From: Scilla litardierei
Lineage: Eukaryota; Streptophyta; Magnoliopsida; Asparagales; Asparagaceae
Assembly: GCA_030789695.1 (NCBI GenBank)
Contig: CM061142.1
Location: forward strand, 797,929,258 to 797,993,257
Direction: 5' to 3'
DNA: 64,000 nt
The notes below the pieces were generated by a model. That model searched no databases. It was not told where the DNA came from and saw nothing but the letters and a program-made list of their open reading frames with translations. Below are positions 34,944-46,330 of this stretch, piece by piece. The position numbers and the translations under genes were made by a program. Positions within the stretch are counted from its first letter, which is position 1. Each line of letters begins with the position of its first letter.

Positions 34944-36905
34944 CCTCTTACTCGTCCTCGAGGAAGATAAGTAAAAAGACGAACTCAGGAGATGAAAAAT
35001 AAGGGAAATGAAATAAAAGAATACGAAGTGGAAGGGGTTGCTAGATTATACTCTCAGATCTCAAGCCATAAGCTACACATCACGATGACTTGGAAAATAC
35101 AAATCACATGCTATAAGGATTTCATATCTTTCATAAACATGGTACTTGCAAGCTTTTAAGAACAATAAGAGGGACTCTCTAAATTCATACAATCAATTCA
35201 TATCCACATCACGTATTTCATAGAATTTAATATACAAATGTTGGCGATGCACTTTTCAATCAAAAGTTATAAATGAAGCATATAAGATACACACCAAGCA
35301 TGCAATAGAGAATAGAATAAAAGTCATGGCATTCACATATTTATTTCAAATCATGAAAAATCACCATATCTAATATATTTTGCAAAGTCTAAGCATTATC
35401 GAATATTCCCATTCATGCACGTCTCCACTCTAATGTCATACTCACTCATATGGTCAAATGAATTCACCCCCCCCCCCCAAGCTTCGCTTGAGGCATCACA
35501 TCTAAAGGAATATGATAGTGGAAATTGGGATTTTTGCCTTGGTTTTCCCAAGTATTTTGTGGCTCCAATAATGAGATAGAGAAATATCTCTTTTTTTTCT
35601 TTTGGACTTTGTTTCTCATTTTTCTTTTTGGATTTTTGTAGGAGCTATATGATTTGTATTTTTAGATTTTGGCTCCTTTTTGGCTTTTTGGACTTTTTGG
35701 AGCTAACTTTTTCTTTTGTGGGGATTTTTGGGAAATAGATGCGATATAAGTAGCTTTAGGAGGTGAACTCAAGTGACATGTAGAGAATAAAAAGATATAT
35801 GTGGAGAAAGAAATAATGTAGCACTTGGTTCACTATAAGATGTGCACGAACAGTTCAATAAAATGATACTTCAACTAAAACTCATATGTAAGCATGGATA
35901 TTATCAATCATTTCAATAAATAGTGAAGTCAAGCAGTAAAGTTTACCACCATATCAGGCATGCAACAGAAGGTGAATAGACAATAAAACTGATGCTTCAG
36001 ATATACTAATGATGCGTGAATCTTGGTGCATTTCCAACAAAAGCATACTAAACACTAATCCATACATTCAGTTTCGATTAATATCATGCATTCATGTAGA
36101 GGAATCATCAAAAGAAATAGATTTGCAAGCACATGTGAATAGCAAGACTATGGAATACTCTAAGTAGCGTGGCAATGAATAATAAGCATCGTGATGGTTG
36201 CTAAAGCAATAAGAGATATCATCATACGAAATTCATCTAGCGGAAGAACGGAAAAGGAAAATAAAGAAATAAAAATAAAAGAGGGGAAAGAAAAGAAAAT
36301 CAAGCACACAATATGATGCATGAACACACATAAAAGGAAAATAAGATGGAAAAATCAAAAAGATGATGCAAAAATTTTGAAAATTTTTAAAAACCCTGAG
36401 ATAAAGTAAAAATGCAACTAATGCATCTAAATGGCATGGAAATGCACTCCCCCAAGCTTAAACTTCACATTGTCCTCAATGTGATCATAGTGGAAGAATA
36501 TAAGGAACAACGATAAATATGAGGGAGGTGAATGAAAAATGATGAAATGAATGGCATGAAATCCTAATGCAACTACATGCACATACAATGATGCATGAGA
36601 GCGCCTTCCCCCAAGCTTATACCAAACAATCCTATTCAAATGACTTGACCAAAAATGTCATGGCTTTGCAAAGCGTGATCAAGTCAAACGAATAAGAAAG
36701 CAAGGTTTCACTTGAAAGAAATGCTCGAATGTGGTGAGCAAAAGGATGTGACACAACAAAATATGAAGAGGGCAATTAATGTATATAATGGGTTTGGGGT
36801 GTAAAAATTTCTGTTACCGTCATAAGAGGTGATATTTATTCAATCAAATCTATACGGTCCCCTCGCTGTCGAGAGGATTCGGGTTTATTGAAAGCATAAA
36901 AATTT
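34944..36905 (-). other. AT-rich 3' untranslated part of the Athila-like element
   Basis: About 2 kb without coding frames. It contains a run of 11-13 C at 35467, a T-rich stretch with repeated CTTTTTGGA words near 35600-35710, three further AAGCTTGGGGGA copies on the minus strand, and the hairpin at 36466-36483. Confidence 0.6.
36466..36483 (-). promoter_or_regulatory. conserved hairpin CACATTGAGGACAATGTG
   Basis: Seven-base arms CACATTG/CAATGTG around AGGA, followed on the minus strand by AAGTTTAAGCTTGGGGGAG. A related copy is at 42452-42469 in the + strand element. Confidence 0.6.
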
Positions 36906-37361
36906 CTACACTACTGGATTGATATCACCTATAGCAAAAGGTGGATCCAGTATCTTTGTCGGTGCAGGCAACTGCTCCAACTGCTCTTTCCGTGGCTCTG
37001 TCAGATGCGTGTGTCCACGGACTCCATCAGACTCCAGCAATGCGGCTCCCAGCACCTCTCCAAGGGCTCCACCTGTACCCTGCAAGAGATAAGCCGCATC
37101 AATCTGATGTGGATAATTCTTCCCCAAAATAAATGTATTCCAAAGAGGGTCATCAACATAAGTATTTAAAATTAAAAACGGTTGACAACACTTCCCTGGA
37201 AATAAATCTCTACTCCCGTGTACCACGTCGATTAACTCCACATTGTTCGCCTCAGGTTGTTCAGGTAGCTCGGGCATATAAGCGTAGGTCTCATCAGGCA
37301 GCTCCTCATCATCGTCAGACTTATCCCATCGCACCTCCAGATCATAATTAATAGCATCCAT
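36906..37361 (-). CDS. short ORF of unknown function in the Athila-like element
   Basis: 151 codons, acidic N-terminus (EVRWDKSDDDEELPDETYAY), then a more hydrophobic part with QPFLILNTYVDD and NTFILGKNYPHQ. I do not recognise a family. The YVDD here is not in an RT context: no palm, finger or RNase H neighbours are present. It follows the gag-like ORF by about 180 bases that contain stops, so it may be the decayed C-terminal part of the same polyprotein. Confidence 0.4.
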   Translation of the reverse strand: MDAINYDLEVRWDKSDDDEELPDETYAYMPELPEQPEANNVELIDVVHGSRDLFPGKCCQPFLILNTYVDDPLWNTFILGKNYPHQIDAAYLLQGTGGALGEVLGAALLESDGVRGHTHLTEPRKEQLEQLPAPTKILDPPFAIGDINPVV

Positions 37362-37540
37362 GGGTGCTAACTCCTCGCTCTCCTCCTCGTATATGTCCCA
37401 TCGTACCTCTTGATCGTATGTACATGAATCCTACAAAAGGTGCAATGAGTCGTCAAAATCTGAATCAAAGCAAGCATCATATACGGGAGGGGAATCAAAT
37501 GTAAAGGGCGAGGGAGTAAAGAGATCCCCCTGAAGGGGAG

Positions 37541-38653
37541 CTATAAGCTCTGTGGGATTGTCCTCGGCGTTAGTGGAAGGGTGGTCCTCTGAGGGATGCT
37601 CAGCCTCTGTAGAAAGTAGAGGTGGCTGCGGTAGCTAGAAAGGAGGAGGGTAATGCTCGGGATCCTCATGAATGGATGTGTCCACGTCCCATGCACGGCC
37701 TCCCCAGTGACAAGCTCTGGCTCCGCATGTAAGGCCTCCTCAACTGCAAGCTCTGGCTCATGTGGGTGACAAGGGGGAGCGATGATGGCACAAGCTGACT
37801 CTCCCCCAAGCTGAACGTGGACATCCTCCTCAGGCTCCTCAGGTATAGAAGGCAATGTAAACGTCATCATCTCCTTTTCATGCCTCCTTCTTTGTTTCTG
37901 TCCAGGAGCTCGAGGCACCCGATTGCATGGCTTGGCCTCCTCAATAGTAGGTGCAGGTGGCTCTATGGGCTCATGTATCTTGACCACGGTATAAAAGTGG
38001 GTCTTGTGCCCCTCAACTAGAGCATAGACTCCATCATCAATTGTGCCTGTGGAAGAGATACAATGAGTAATAAAGTTTTGAAATTCGAGCTCAAAAGGTT
38101 CACCTGCCGTTATTGTCAATGGACCGGAATCTCGAACTACGTCAATAATGTTTCTCAATAGGTCCATATATGTGTCCTCCTTTGACAGTTCAGATGTCTC
38201 TATTTGTGGAGTGTTGATGGTGTAAAGGTGGATATGATCACCTTCAAGTGAAGCATACACTCCATCTATGATAGTACCTGCGCTAGAGACATTAGCCATA
38301 ACAAAATCGATGAATACTTGGTCGTATGGTTTACTTACCGTAACGGTTAGTGAACCGGTAGATCGAGCATCATCTATCATTTGCACCAAGGCTGCTGCCA
38401 ACTGTAGATCACTGAACTTCCCCACTTGCATCCTCTTCAAAAACTCATGTGAGGGTCCCTTTAGCCTTCTAGTGAAGATATCAAATAGCGTGGAGTCATT
38501 CCACTCGTGGTCTGACTCCGTCTGGAACATTTCTAACATTCCTTCAAACCTAGACAAGGATTCTCCGAAGGATTCTCCATCAACCTGATAGAATGCAGCG
38601 AGATATATATATGATTGTATAGAGCCCGCTCGCATTTTCTTTGGAAGCACCAT
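37541..38653 (-). CDS. gag-like ORF of the Athila-like element with duplicated module
   Basis: 370 codons from ATG 38653, about 195 bases after the primer site, the place of gag. Residues 20-90 (VDGESFGESLSRFEGMLEMF ... GPSHEFLKRMQ) recall the Gypsy gag pattern GES-x-x-x-A-x-x-RF-x-x-L. Two copies of a ~75-residue module follow: one with SGSLTVTVSKPYDQVFIDF and GTIIDGVYASLEGDHIHLYT, the other with SGPLTITAGEPFELEFQNF and GTIDDGVYALVEGHKTHFYT. The tail is Pro/Glu/His-rich. No zinc knuckle is seen. The duplicated module is unfamiliar to me. Confidence 0.6.
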   Translation of the reverse strand: MVLPKKMRAGSIQSYIYLAAFYQVDGESFGESLSRFEGMLEMFQTESDHEWNDSTLFDIFTRRLKGPSHEFLKRMQVGKFSDLQLAAALVQMIDDARSTGSLTVTVSKPYDQVFIDFVMANVSSAGTIIDGVYASLEGDHIHLYTINTPQIETSELSKEDTYMDLLRNIIDVVRDSGPLTITAGEPFELEFQNFITHCISSTGTIDDGVYALVEGHKTHFYTVVKIHEPIEPPAPTIEEAKPCNRVPRAPGQKQRRRHEKEMMTFTLPSIPEEPEEDVHVQLGGESACAIIAPPCHPHEPELAVEEALHAEPELVTGEAVHGTWTHPFMRIPSITLLLSSYRSHLYFLQRLSIPQRTTLPLTPRTIPQSL

Positions 38654-38847
38654 CGCTGCAACAACTATACCTGATCAATCAAAGTAAACAACCTGGAAAA
38701 GACGTCAGTGGTATAAAGAGAGATAAATATAATAATAGCAGGTGGTGGGAAAAAATTTCTCTCAATGTTTTTTTTTATTTTTTTTTATTTTTTAATGTAA
38801 TCTAATCAACCTAATTGTGACAAATTGGCACCCAACGGGAAACACCT

Positions 38848-38864
38848 CCCCGGCAATGGCGCCA
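38848..38864 (-). promoter_or_regulatory. primer-binding site, Asp-tRNA type
   Basis: On the minus strand it reads TGGCGCCATTGCCGGGG, a few bases inside the LTR end. It matches the 3' end of plant tRNA-Asp at 16 of 17 positions, as recalled. Confidence 0.85.
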
Positions 38865-38870
38865 AAAACT

Positions 38871-41173
38871 TGATCGCCCCGAAATGCAACCCAAGAGCAC
38901 AACCAAAAACTTGGTCGGCCCCGGATACACACCCGGAGAACGATTGTAGTTTTACCGCAAGCGCACGGCAAAGTGGCGAGTGGGTATCGAACACGAGGAG
39001 GTGGTGTTGGTTCCAATCTATCCTAGGTTGGTTTGACTACGAATGTTTTATTGGTGGAGATGGCTATGGTATGATATAATAGAAATGGTGGTGGATGTCG
39101 GTGTTGGTGATAAAGAAATCGGTCAAATATCGATTCAAATACAATATAATAAAAGTGTCTAGGGCTAGGGAATTCCCACTACGGATCGTCATACATCATC
39201 GTAAATAGTGAATCTCAATATTACTAGACTTGCATTGAGGTGAACTAGTCGTAACTGAATATAGAACCAAGCTCACGCTCTCGCGCTATTGCCGGTCTAT
39301 AGCAACCTAGATTAGAGCCCAATCTCTTGCAAACCCTAACCTAAGCCACTAGCATGAAGATCGACGTCATGGTTCAATCGCTCCTCGAGCCCACTCTCGT
39401 GCAAACTCGAGTTACGATCTAGGTTGTGATAGTTCGTATTCGTCCAATCTCTTGCAAACGAATATGGGTATAGATATACAATTAAAAATCCTAGCTTTGG
39501 TCCAATCTCTTGCAAACCAAATCTAGAGAAACCCAATTGTAAACCTAAATCGAATATCTAGGCCTTCCCATCGATTAGAATCCAATCTCTTGCAAACCCC
39601 AATCGATGGAAATCCCTAGCTATCCGTAATAAATCAACCACAACCTAACCTCCTAGCAATTCTAGAAATTTAGAAATTCATTCATCACAAATCTGAAATT
39701 AGATCCATAGGGTTCATCCCCAAGCCCTAGAACAACAAATCTACTCTAGCATAGCAATAATGATATAAGAATCAATAAAAACCATAGCTTGCATACAAAA
39801 AGATATCAAATCAAAGATTCAAAGAATAAGAACAAAGATACTTAGCTTTGATGAAGAATTCCGATCCAAATACAAGCTTTTTGATCCAAGAGGGGGCCTA
39901 GGGCATGGCCTAACCTCTAAAATAATCAATAAGAAAACATCTTGGAACCTAATAAAACATGGGGGATCCCCTCTAATGGTGGCTACAAAACCCCTTTTAT
40001 ACTCCCCCAAAAACCCTAGCAAAACTGCCTAAAAAGCCCCTGAAATTCGGGCCCAAAACTGAATCTGCGCGTGCCCAGAAATCTGCGCCAGTTACGACTC
40101 GGCCGAGTGGAAATCTCACTCGGTCGAGTGGAAATCTCACTCGGTCGAGTGAGCTTTCCTGCAGAAAACTCCAGAAAATAGCACTCTGTCAAAATCTGCC
40201 AAAACTGTCAAAAACTGGTCACTCGGTCGAGTGGAAATCTCACTCGATCGAGTGGAAATCTCACTCGGTCGAGTGAGCTTTCCTGTAGAAAACTCCAGAA
40301 AACAGCACTCTGTCAAAACTGTCAAAAACTGTCAAAAACTGGTCACTCGGCCGAGTGGAAATGTCACTCGGCCGAGTGACACTGACATGCAAATTCCAGC
40401 ACTGCAGCATCGACTTGCAGAAATTCCCCAGATTTCATCCGACCTCCGATTTGCGCGTTCTTGGCGGCGTTGGAATCGTCATGAAGTCTACTATCATAAA
40501 AAATATGAGAAAAATAATTTACCCACTGGAATGATAGCAGATTTCAAAAGAGTTGGAGGATGTCTGAAAATCTGGGCGCTTCGTGTCCTCGGCATCACTC
40601 GGCCGAGTGGCAAATGTCACTCGGCCGAGTGGCTTTTGGAACTCGGCCGAGTCAGAGCTCGTAGTCGACTGACGGATTACAGAGAGTTGGACATTTTGGC
40701 TCGCCGTCGTCTGGGTGCCACTCGGGCGGACGGAGTCTCCGAACTCGGCCGAGTGGGCGTGCGATGCTCGGCCGAGTGCACGCTGATACATCTCTGTTAC
40801 GTGTCCGATCTGGCCGGCCGAGCGGGGTCTCAATGCTCGGCCGAGTGACTCCTTCACTCGGCCGAGTGGCATGCTGAAAATGCCCAATCTCCATCTTTTC
40901 TCTTCCTCGTCGCTCCTACGACGTTCTTTCTTCTTCCACTCGTCTTCCATTGCAGAATAACCCTCAAAAGAGCCATGGTTGACACTCCGGAGTGGGTGCA
41001 AATCCTTTAAGCTCATTTTTGCTCCCGATCGCTCCATATTTCCTGAAATCCGACAAAAACAAGAAATAGTGAAAATTAACGCAATATCGTCGAATAATCG
41101 TGAAAAGCGTGATATGGGTGATCGAAATGGCATGCAAATATGCAGAAAAAAAGTGTAAAATATGGACCGATCA
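38871..41173 (-). repeat. 5' LTR of the Athila-like element
   Basis: Direct repeat of 32647-34927, with TATAAAAG on the minus strand at 39994-40001 and the palindrome array at about 40095-40870. Has one more 21-22 base unit near 40110-40150 than the other copy. Followed by TCTGG. Confidence 0.93.
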
Positions 41174-41268
41174 TCTGGTAACATGGTCCCTTCTCTGCTG
41201 ATTACATAGTGCTTCCAAACCCCGTTCGGACACATATTGGACCAGGAGGTGCGTAGTGGAGGTTCCCG

Positions 41269-41937
41269 ATGGACCTCCTGATCCCATCTGTCTATGTACT
41301 AGAGCCTGAAGACGAGCCACAGGAGCCCCAAGTCGAGCCCCACGCCCCTGAGATCCCGATTCCACAGCCCACTTCTGATCCGATCCCTGAGCCCTGCACA
41401 TTTGTCTCCAGTTCTGCTCATGCTGAGAGCTCCACTTCTACCACTGAGTCTGATTCCACCACCACCGCACCACTAAGAGTTGACCCGATTTCTTATATGA
41501 GTTTTGAGAGTGATGTCCCCACCACTTTCGAGAGAGGCGACCCTTCTTCCTCTGCGACCGCAGAGACCCTCGGTACACCTGATTATTCGACTCATATGGC
41601 GTCACTATCTCCTGATTTCACGACCGACCCTCCTATCGATGCTTCAGTCTCTGCCACTGCCGTATACACCGAGAGTGTCATTGTGTCTGTCACCACAGCT
41701 GTTGCCATGACCTCTCTGTCTGCTTCGCCTTCTATTGATATTCCGACCTCCTCCTCCGTTGCACATATTTCTGAGAGCATTCCTACATCTCAGCCTCCCC
41801 TAGAGGCTGAGCATCTTGTGATCTCTGCTCCTCGCATACACCCGATAGTGGCCCCACTAGTATTTGGAGGCCATGTGAGACCCCCTGTTCGTACACCTCC
41901 ATGTCCCTCTGCCCCCACTCTTGACGATAGAGAATAG
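41269..41937 (+). CDS. Ser/Thr/Pro-rich ORF in the 3' region of the + strand Athila-like element
   Basis: 222 codons, low complexity: Glu/Pro-rich start (EPEDEPQEPQVEPHAPEIPI), then long Ser/Thr/Pro stretches. It has no catalytic motif, signal peptide or clear transmembrane segment. It may be the open C-terminal tail of an Athila-type polyprotein that reads in from upstream of the inserted element. I do not recognise a family. Followed by a CAG run (42079-42096) in non-coding sequence. Confidence 0.4.
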   Translation: MDLLIPSVYVLEPEDEPQEPQVEPHAPEIPIPQPTSDPIPEPCTFVSSSAHAESSTSTTESDSTTTAPLRVDPISYMSFESDVPTTFERGDPSSSATAETLGTPDYSTHMASLSPDFTTDPPIDASVSATAVYTESVIVSVTTAVAMTSLSASPSIDIPTSSSVAHISESIPTSQPPLEAEHLVISAPRIHPIVAPLVFGGHVRPPVRTPPCPSAPTLDDRE

Positions 41938-42451
41938 CGCCTCAGCACTGTCGAGTTGGCAGTGAGTGGACTTAGAGTTGATCATAGGGCTCTCACAGTG
42001 GCCATCACTGCTCAGTAGACCAGTATTACCATGAATCCTAGTATTCAACCCACACTGAACCACCTTCTCCACCACCTGCAGCAGCAGCAGCAGCTTGCCC
42101 CTGGCAGCCAGCACCATCGCCCCTAGAGTAGGGAGGTGATGGCGATGCACCAGCCTAGGCACGACTTCTTGATGCCTGTCATATTTTTGCCTCACCTTAT
42201 CCCACTATTTTGTTTACCCATCTGTCTTCACCTTTTTGCAGGGCACTATATATATTTCAGTTGGGGGAGAGTATGTATTTCTGGGCCACTATCTTGCATC
42301 CATCCATACATCATTTTGCATGCTCGCTTACCTTATATTCTTTGCATATACCATCGTGTCATATTTTATTTTCCTTATTTTCCTTTATTTCACATCATAC
42401 TGCACCGACACCCATCCACCCTTATCCTATATGTCCTTGTGTCACACTTTG

Positions 42452-42487
42452 CACATTGAGGACAAAGTGATGTTTAGCTAGGGGGAG
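42452..42487 (+). promoter_or_regulatory. hairpin relic plus purine tract
   Basis: CACATTGAGGACAAAGTG (42452-42469) followed by TTTAGCTAGGGGGAG. It has the same order as the minus-strand pair at 36483-36447, with one arm partly mutated. Confidence 0.55.
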
Positions 42488-42749
42488 TGAGTGTGCCCAC
42501 ACACCTTTTTTTATTTTCCTTGTTTTATCTTTATTTTTTGCTTTTCTTTATTTTCCACTTATTTTCACGCGTTTTTTCGTTATTTCCCAATTATCACGTT
42601 TTCTTCATTTTTTGGAGTGCTTGCATGTGTATAGTTAGATTTTTTTTATCCTTACTTCTTTTACTTTCTTTTCTAGAGATGAATTCCCTATGATGAATAT
42701 AGCTTGGATTTTGCTTTACTCTTACACATGTATCTCTTGCCATGTTATT

Positions 42750-44525
42750 GCTTTTTATTTCTGATATCATCTGCGATATACTTGCCGTGCATTTGAGAAA
42801 AAGAACTTCCAACATGTTTATTATTTGTCCATGAATGAATTTTAGCTTTCACTCGTCTGAGAATTGCATTATTATCTACTTTTTAACGATTATACAACGT
42901 TTTCACGATATATTTTACTATTCTTTTGTTTCATCTGATTTCAGAAAATATGGAGCAATCGAGACCAACTTGGAGCAACTTGGAGCCACAAACACTTACC
43001 CACATACTAGAGCATCATTAACGATGATATCGGAGAGCTAACGGCGTTGGAGAATGAGTAGAAGAAGAATGAAGGCGAAAAAACGACGAGGAATCGAGAA
43101 GAAAGAAAGAAGAGTACATAAACAGGCTACTCGGCCGAGTGAAGCAGCCCACTCGACCGAGTGAAGCAGCCCAATCTAGCCTGAAGAAGAGACAGAATGT
43201 ACTCGGTCGAGTGGGAATTTCCACTCGACCGAGTGAGAAGCCCACTCGACTGAGTGGAGATAAAAATTATGAAGAAATCCTTCGACATTTCTCTATTCTT
43301 AGAGAGGATCTACAGTAGGTCCTACTCGACTGAGTATGAATCTCACTCGACCGAGTGAGAAGACTACTCGGCCGAGTGGTTTGAACTTCTAGAACGCTGA
43401 AAACCCCAATTTCTGCAGATTTCTCACTCGACCGAGTGCGTCGTCGGCCAGATTCCCAAATCTAGGGTTTGCAGCTGTTTAGGGGCAAATCTGTCAGGAT
43501 TTTCTGAATATTTTGGGCGGCTATAAATACCCCGTTTTGAGAGTAGCCTAAAGAGAGACTCTTTAGAATAATTTTCTTAGTTTTAATTCTAGTTCTAGTT
43601 TTCTTTTGGTGAAAGGATTGGAGAGAAGAATCTAAATTTCGTATTCTTGAAGCTTGTATTCAAAAATTGGTTTGTCTAAAATCTTGCAAGTTGAAATTTT
43701 TATGCTATACGTTTCTCTAAATCTGAGTTTTGTGATGAATTCTATTGCATCTCTTATTTCTAACGTGATTTCTATGATGAATTGTGAGTAATCTTTTTGC
43801 TCTAAGGCAAAGGGATGAACCCTACGGATTTAAGGTGGGATTTGTGAGATCTATTGAATTGCTATGTCGCTAAACTTGTTAAGGGTTAGATTGTGATTGA
43901 TTTACTACGGATAGCTAGGGATTTCTATTGGATTTTAAGAGCTCGAGAGAGGATCTTGATCTAAGTGAAGCCCTAGAGATTCGATTTAGATCTATAATCA
44001 AGATTCCCTAGAGTTGGTGCACAAGAGCAACCAAAGCTAGCATCTTTATTATATTTCTATAATTATATTCTTTTGTACGACGGTAAAATGGATACGAACA
44101 ATCACGATCTAGACTCAAACTCAAGTTGTGCGAGAGCAGGCTTGAGTTGGAATTGAATATTATTGTCGATCTTAATACTAGAATTTGAACTAGGTTTGTG
44201 AGAGAGCGATGCTCTAGTTTAGAATTACTTGTGTAGCACGAGAGCGTGTGTAGGTTCCCAATTTAGTTGCGACAAGTTCACCCTAAGAGTAGTAATGTAG
44301 AAATTCGTGTTTCATATTGATTGCATGAATTATATAGTGGGGATTCCAAAGCCCTAAGCATTCTAATAAATTGAATTTACGACCAACACTTTGAACGATT
44401 GTGACACCAATATTTCTTCACCACCAATTCAAAATAGCTTATTAATATATATAGATACTAATAGTTCCTCCCCGTGATTCGATACCCGCTTACCACTTAA
44501 CTGTGCGCTTGCGGTAAAACTACAT
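42750..44525 (+). repeat. LTR of the + strand Athila-like element, right end missing
   Basis: Carries CACTCGACCGAGTG-type palindromes at 43120-43440, TATAAATAC at 43522-43529, and the closing GTGCGCTTGCGGTAAAACTA motif shared with the other family. The left boundary is approximate; a purine tract followed by TGAGTGTG at 42488 is an alternative start. Confidence 0.6.
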
Positions 44526-44534
44526 TGTTTTCGG

Positions 44535-45196
44535 AGTTACTATCTGAGATGGTCAATAAACATAAATCTTTAGGAATCCATAAATGAAATGATGTTGATT
44601 TCCTAGAATATATATTGTTCTTATTTGTAAATATATTTTTATTTGTCAGATTACTCGATTGCTGAGTATGAATAGAAGAAATTGTTTTTTACATAAATGC
44701 ATATTTCTTCTTTTTCGGTTTAATAAATTTTGTTAAACTATCAATTTTGGGAGCATTCTTATGTGAATAACATAAACCATTTCTATGATTTGTTGGATGT
44801 TGTATTTTAAGCAGATTATCTAAATTATTCTTACCTTTTTAAACTTATTTATACTAGTAGCCATTTCATAAAATTTCACTTTTAAAGCTGAAACATTATT
44901 ATCTAATTCAGAAATACAAGAAAGCATATTATAATTTTGAGAATCTCATTGTCTTCTACTACTTCTAAATTTTGAGAAATTAAAATTTCTTTCTCATTTT
45001 TAAGATCATCTAATGATATTGATGAAGAGGTTAGTTCTTTATAAGTAAGAACTAATGCTTTATGTTGTGCATTAAGCTTTTTAAACCTAATAAATAATTC
45101 ATTAAAAACATCTAGTAATTCTTCGTTATCTAACTTACTTACCGCATTATCATCTTGTGCCATAAAGCACATGTAGGTGTTTTCTTCATTAAGTTG
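44535..45196 (-). pseudogene. SIRE-type gag/protease linker fragment (left of the Gypsy insertion)
   Basis: On the minus strand, continuing from 47467: MCFMAQDDNAVSKLDNEELL, then NELFIRFKKLNAQHKALVLT and, after a shift, SELDNNVSALKVKFYEM. This is the charged linker that follows the zinc knuckle in SIRE gag. The Met at 45172 is internal, not a start. It fades into stops near 44540, where Athila-like sequence begins. Confidence 0.75.
45192..45196. repeat. target-site duplication AGTTG, left copy
   Basis: AGTTG precedes 45197 and follows 47466 (47467-47471). Removing the insert restores a continuous SIRE frame across the point. Confidence 0.9.
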
Positions 45197-45959
45197 TGAA
45201 ACAACCCTCTGACCAGTTCAAGGGAAACCAAGTCAACCGCGACCAGTCACTCGGCCTACTACAGCCCTGGACTCTAGCCCAAGGACCTCATGGGTGGGTC
45301 GGCCTCTCCACCCAAGGTGAAGGCTCGGTGGACCACCTGTTCTCCAGGGTTGAGGAGATCGCTCCCCAAACCAAGCCAATGATAATTGACATTCAACCCT
45401 CCATCAGTGCAGACGAGCGCCATGCGAAGGCCATAAAACACATGGGCATGTCAGATGAGGCATTGACGGTGCCCTCACCAATTATGGCAGCCACTCAAAG
45501 CCATCACTCCAGAAACCATGGCCTGCCTTTATGTCATCTGTCCCTTCATCAAATGGGCGTGATCATGGGGGTCAATATTTCCTAATCAACACGTCCCAAT
45601 CAATGTCGGCTATAAGGTCTCATCATTGCCCATTACAACTGGGGGCTTACGTATATGAAGTGGAGGGGGCATTATCTCATGGGGCTCTGAGATCACAACG
45701 GAAGAAGCATAACACAAACTCTCGCACCTTCTTCCACCACACATTTCTTCTCCACAGCTCGGTTTGAGGACTCGCGCATTGGTCTCCCTACAAACCATAC
45801 GCGATCCTACCGAGCATCCTTCAGACAAGTGCTGACTTAGGCATCGGATGGGACTTGGTCAGAACCAAAGTCCAGCCACCTGACGAGTTCTTTGTTTGCA
45901 GATCTAAAGAGACGTCACCTAGCCGAAGCTTCCCTTTGGCGTATCATAGCACCTACTGG

Positions 45960-46330
45960 GGGAGTTGCCCCAGCCTTAGCATGCTAGGGGAATGGCCCCC
46001 AGCCTTACGGTCGACAGGTCGGTCGGCCTGTTAAGGGAGTTGCACCAGCCTTACGGCCGACCCATCAGTCTACCATCAGGCTGGGGGCAACTACTCCAGC
46101 AATCCAACTCACCCATCATTCATAAGGCTAGGGGCAACTCCCCCAGTAGGCCAACCCGTCCAGTTTGTCGTAAGGCTAGGGCAACTCCCTCAGCAGGGCG
46201 ACACATCGGTCTGCCGTCAGGCTGAGGGTAAATCCCCCTGCAGACCAACCCACCCGGTTATCGTAAGGCTGGGGGCCACTCCCTTATATGGCTGACCCAC
46301 TCCTTCGTTGGCTGTAAGTCGAGGGGTCGC
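45960..46330 (+). repeat. ~65-70 bp tandem repeat in the deleted Gypsy element
   Basis: Six or so imperfect copies of a unit containing GTAAGGCTGGGGGCAACTC and CCCAGTAGGCCGACCCGTC. Each unit holds a GGGGGAGTT/AACTCCCCC inverted pair. The same array occurs at about 48650-49030 and 51360-51745. Confidence 0.75.

Larger units (their letters stand above)
32647..41173 (-). mobile_element. non-autonomous Athila-like Gypsy element (8527 bp)
   Basis: LTRs 32647-34927 (2281 bp) and 38871-41173 (2303 bp), ends TGATCGG...GGGGCGATCA on the minus strand, flanked by TCTGG. The primer site at 38848-38864 matches the Asp-tRNA type used by Athila/Tat elements, so it reads leftwards. The internal 3.94 kb encodes a gag-like ORF (38653-37541), a second short ORF (37361-36906) and 2 kb of AT-rich DNA. 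No protease, RT, RNase H or integrase is readable, so it needs help in trans. The LTR length difference is one 21-22 base unit. Confidence 0.9.
41174..44525 (+). mobile_element. 3' part of a + strand Athila-like Gypsy element, truncated
   Basis: The flank into which the minus element inserted continues here. It has an ORF at 41269-41937, then non-coding DNA with the hairpin/purine-tract pair (42452-42487), then a region alignable to the reverse complement of the Athila-like LTRs (from about 42850: GATTTCAGRAAATATGGAGC), with palindromes and a TATA box. Similarity stops near 44525, where GCGCTTGCGGTAAAACTACA is followed by unrelated sequence, so the LTR end is missing. No gag, RT or integrase is present in the window. 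Confidence 0.68.

Noticed and set aside
37120..37200. YVDD in the 151-codon ORF as a reverse transcriptase active site
   Set aside because: No other RT motif surrounds it, the reading frame is far too short, and its neighbourhood is not RT-like.
41269..41937. Ser/Thr/Pro-rich ORF as a cell-wall or arabinogalactan protein
   Set aside because: No signal peptide or Ser-Pro repeat pattern, and it sits in the 3' part of a Gypsy element.
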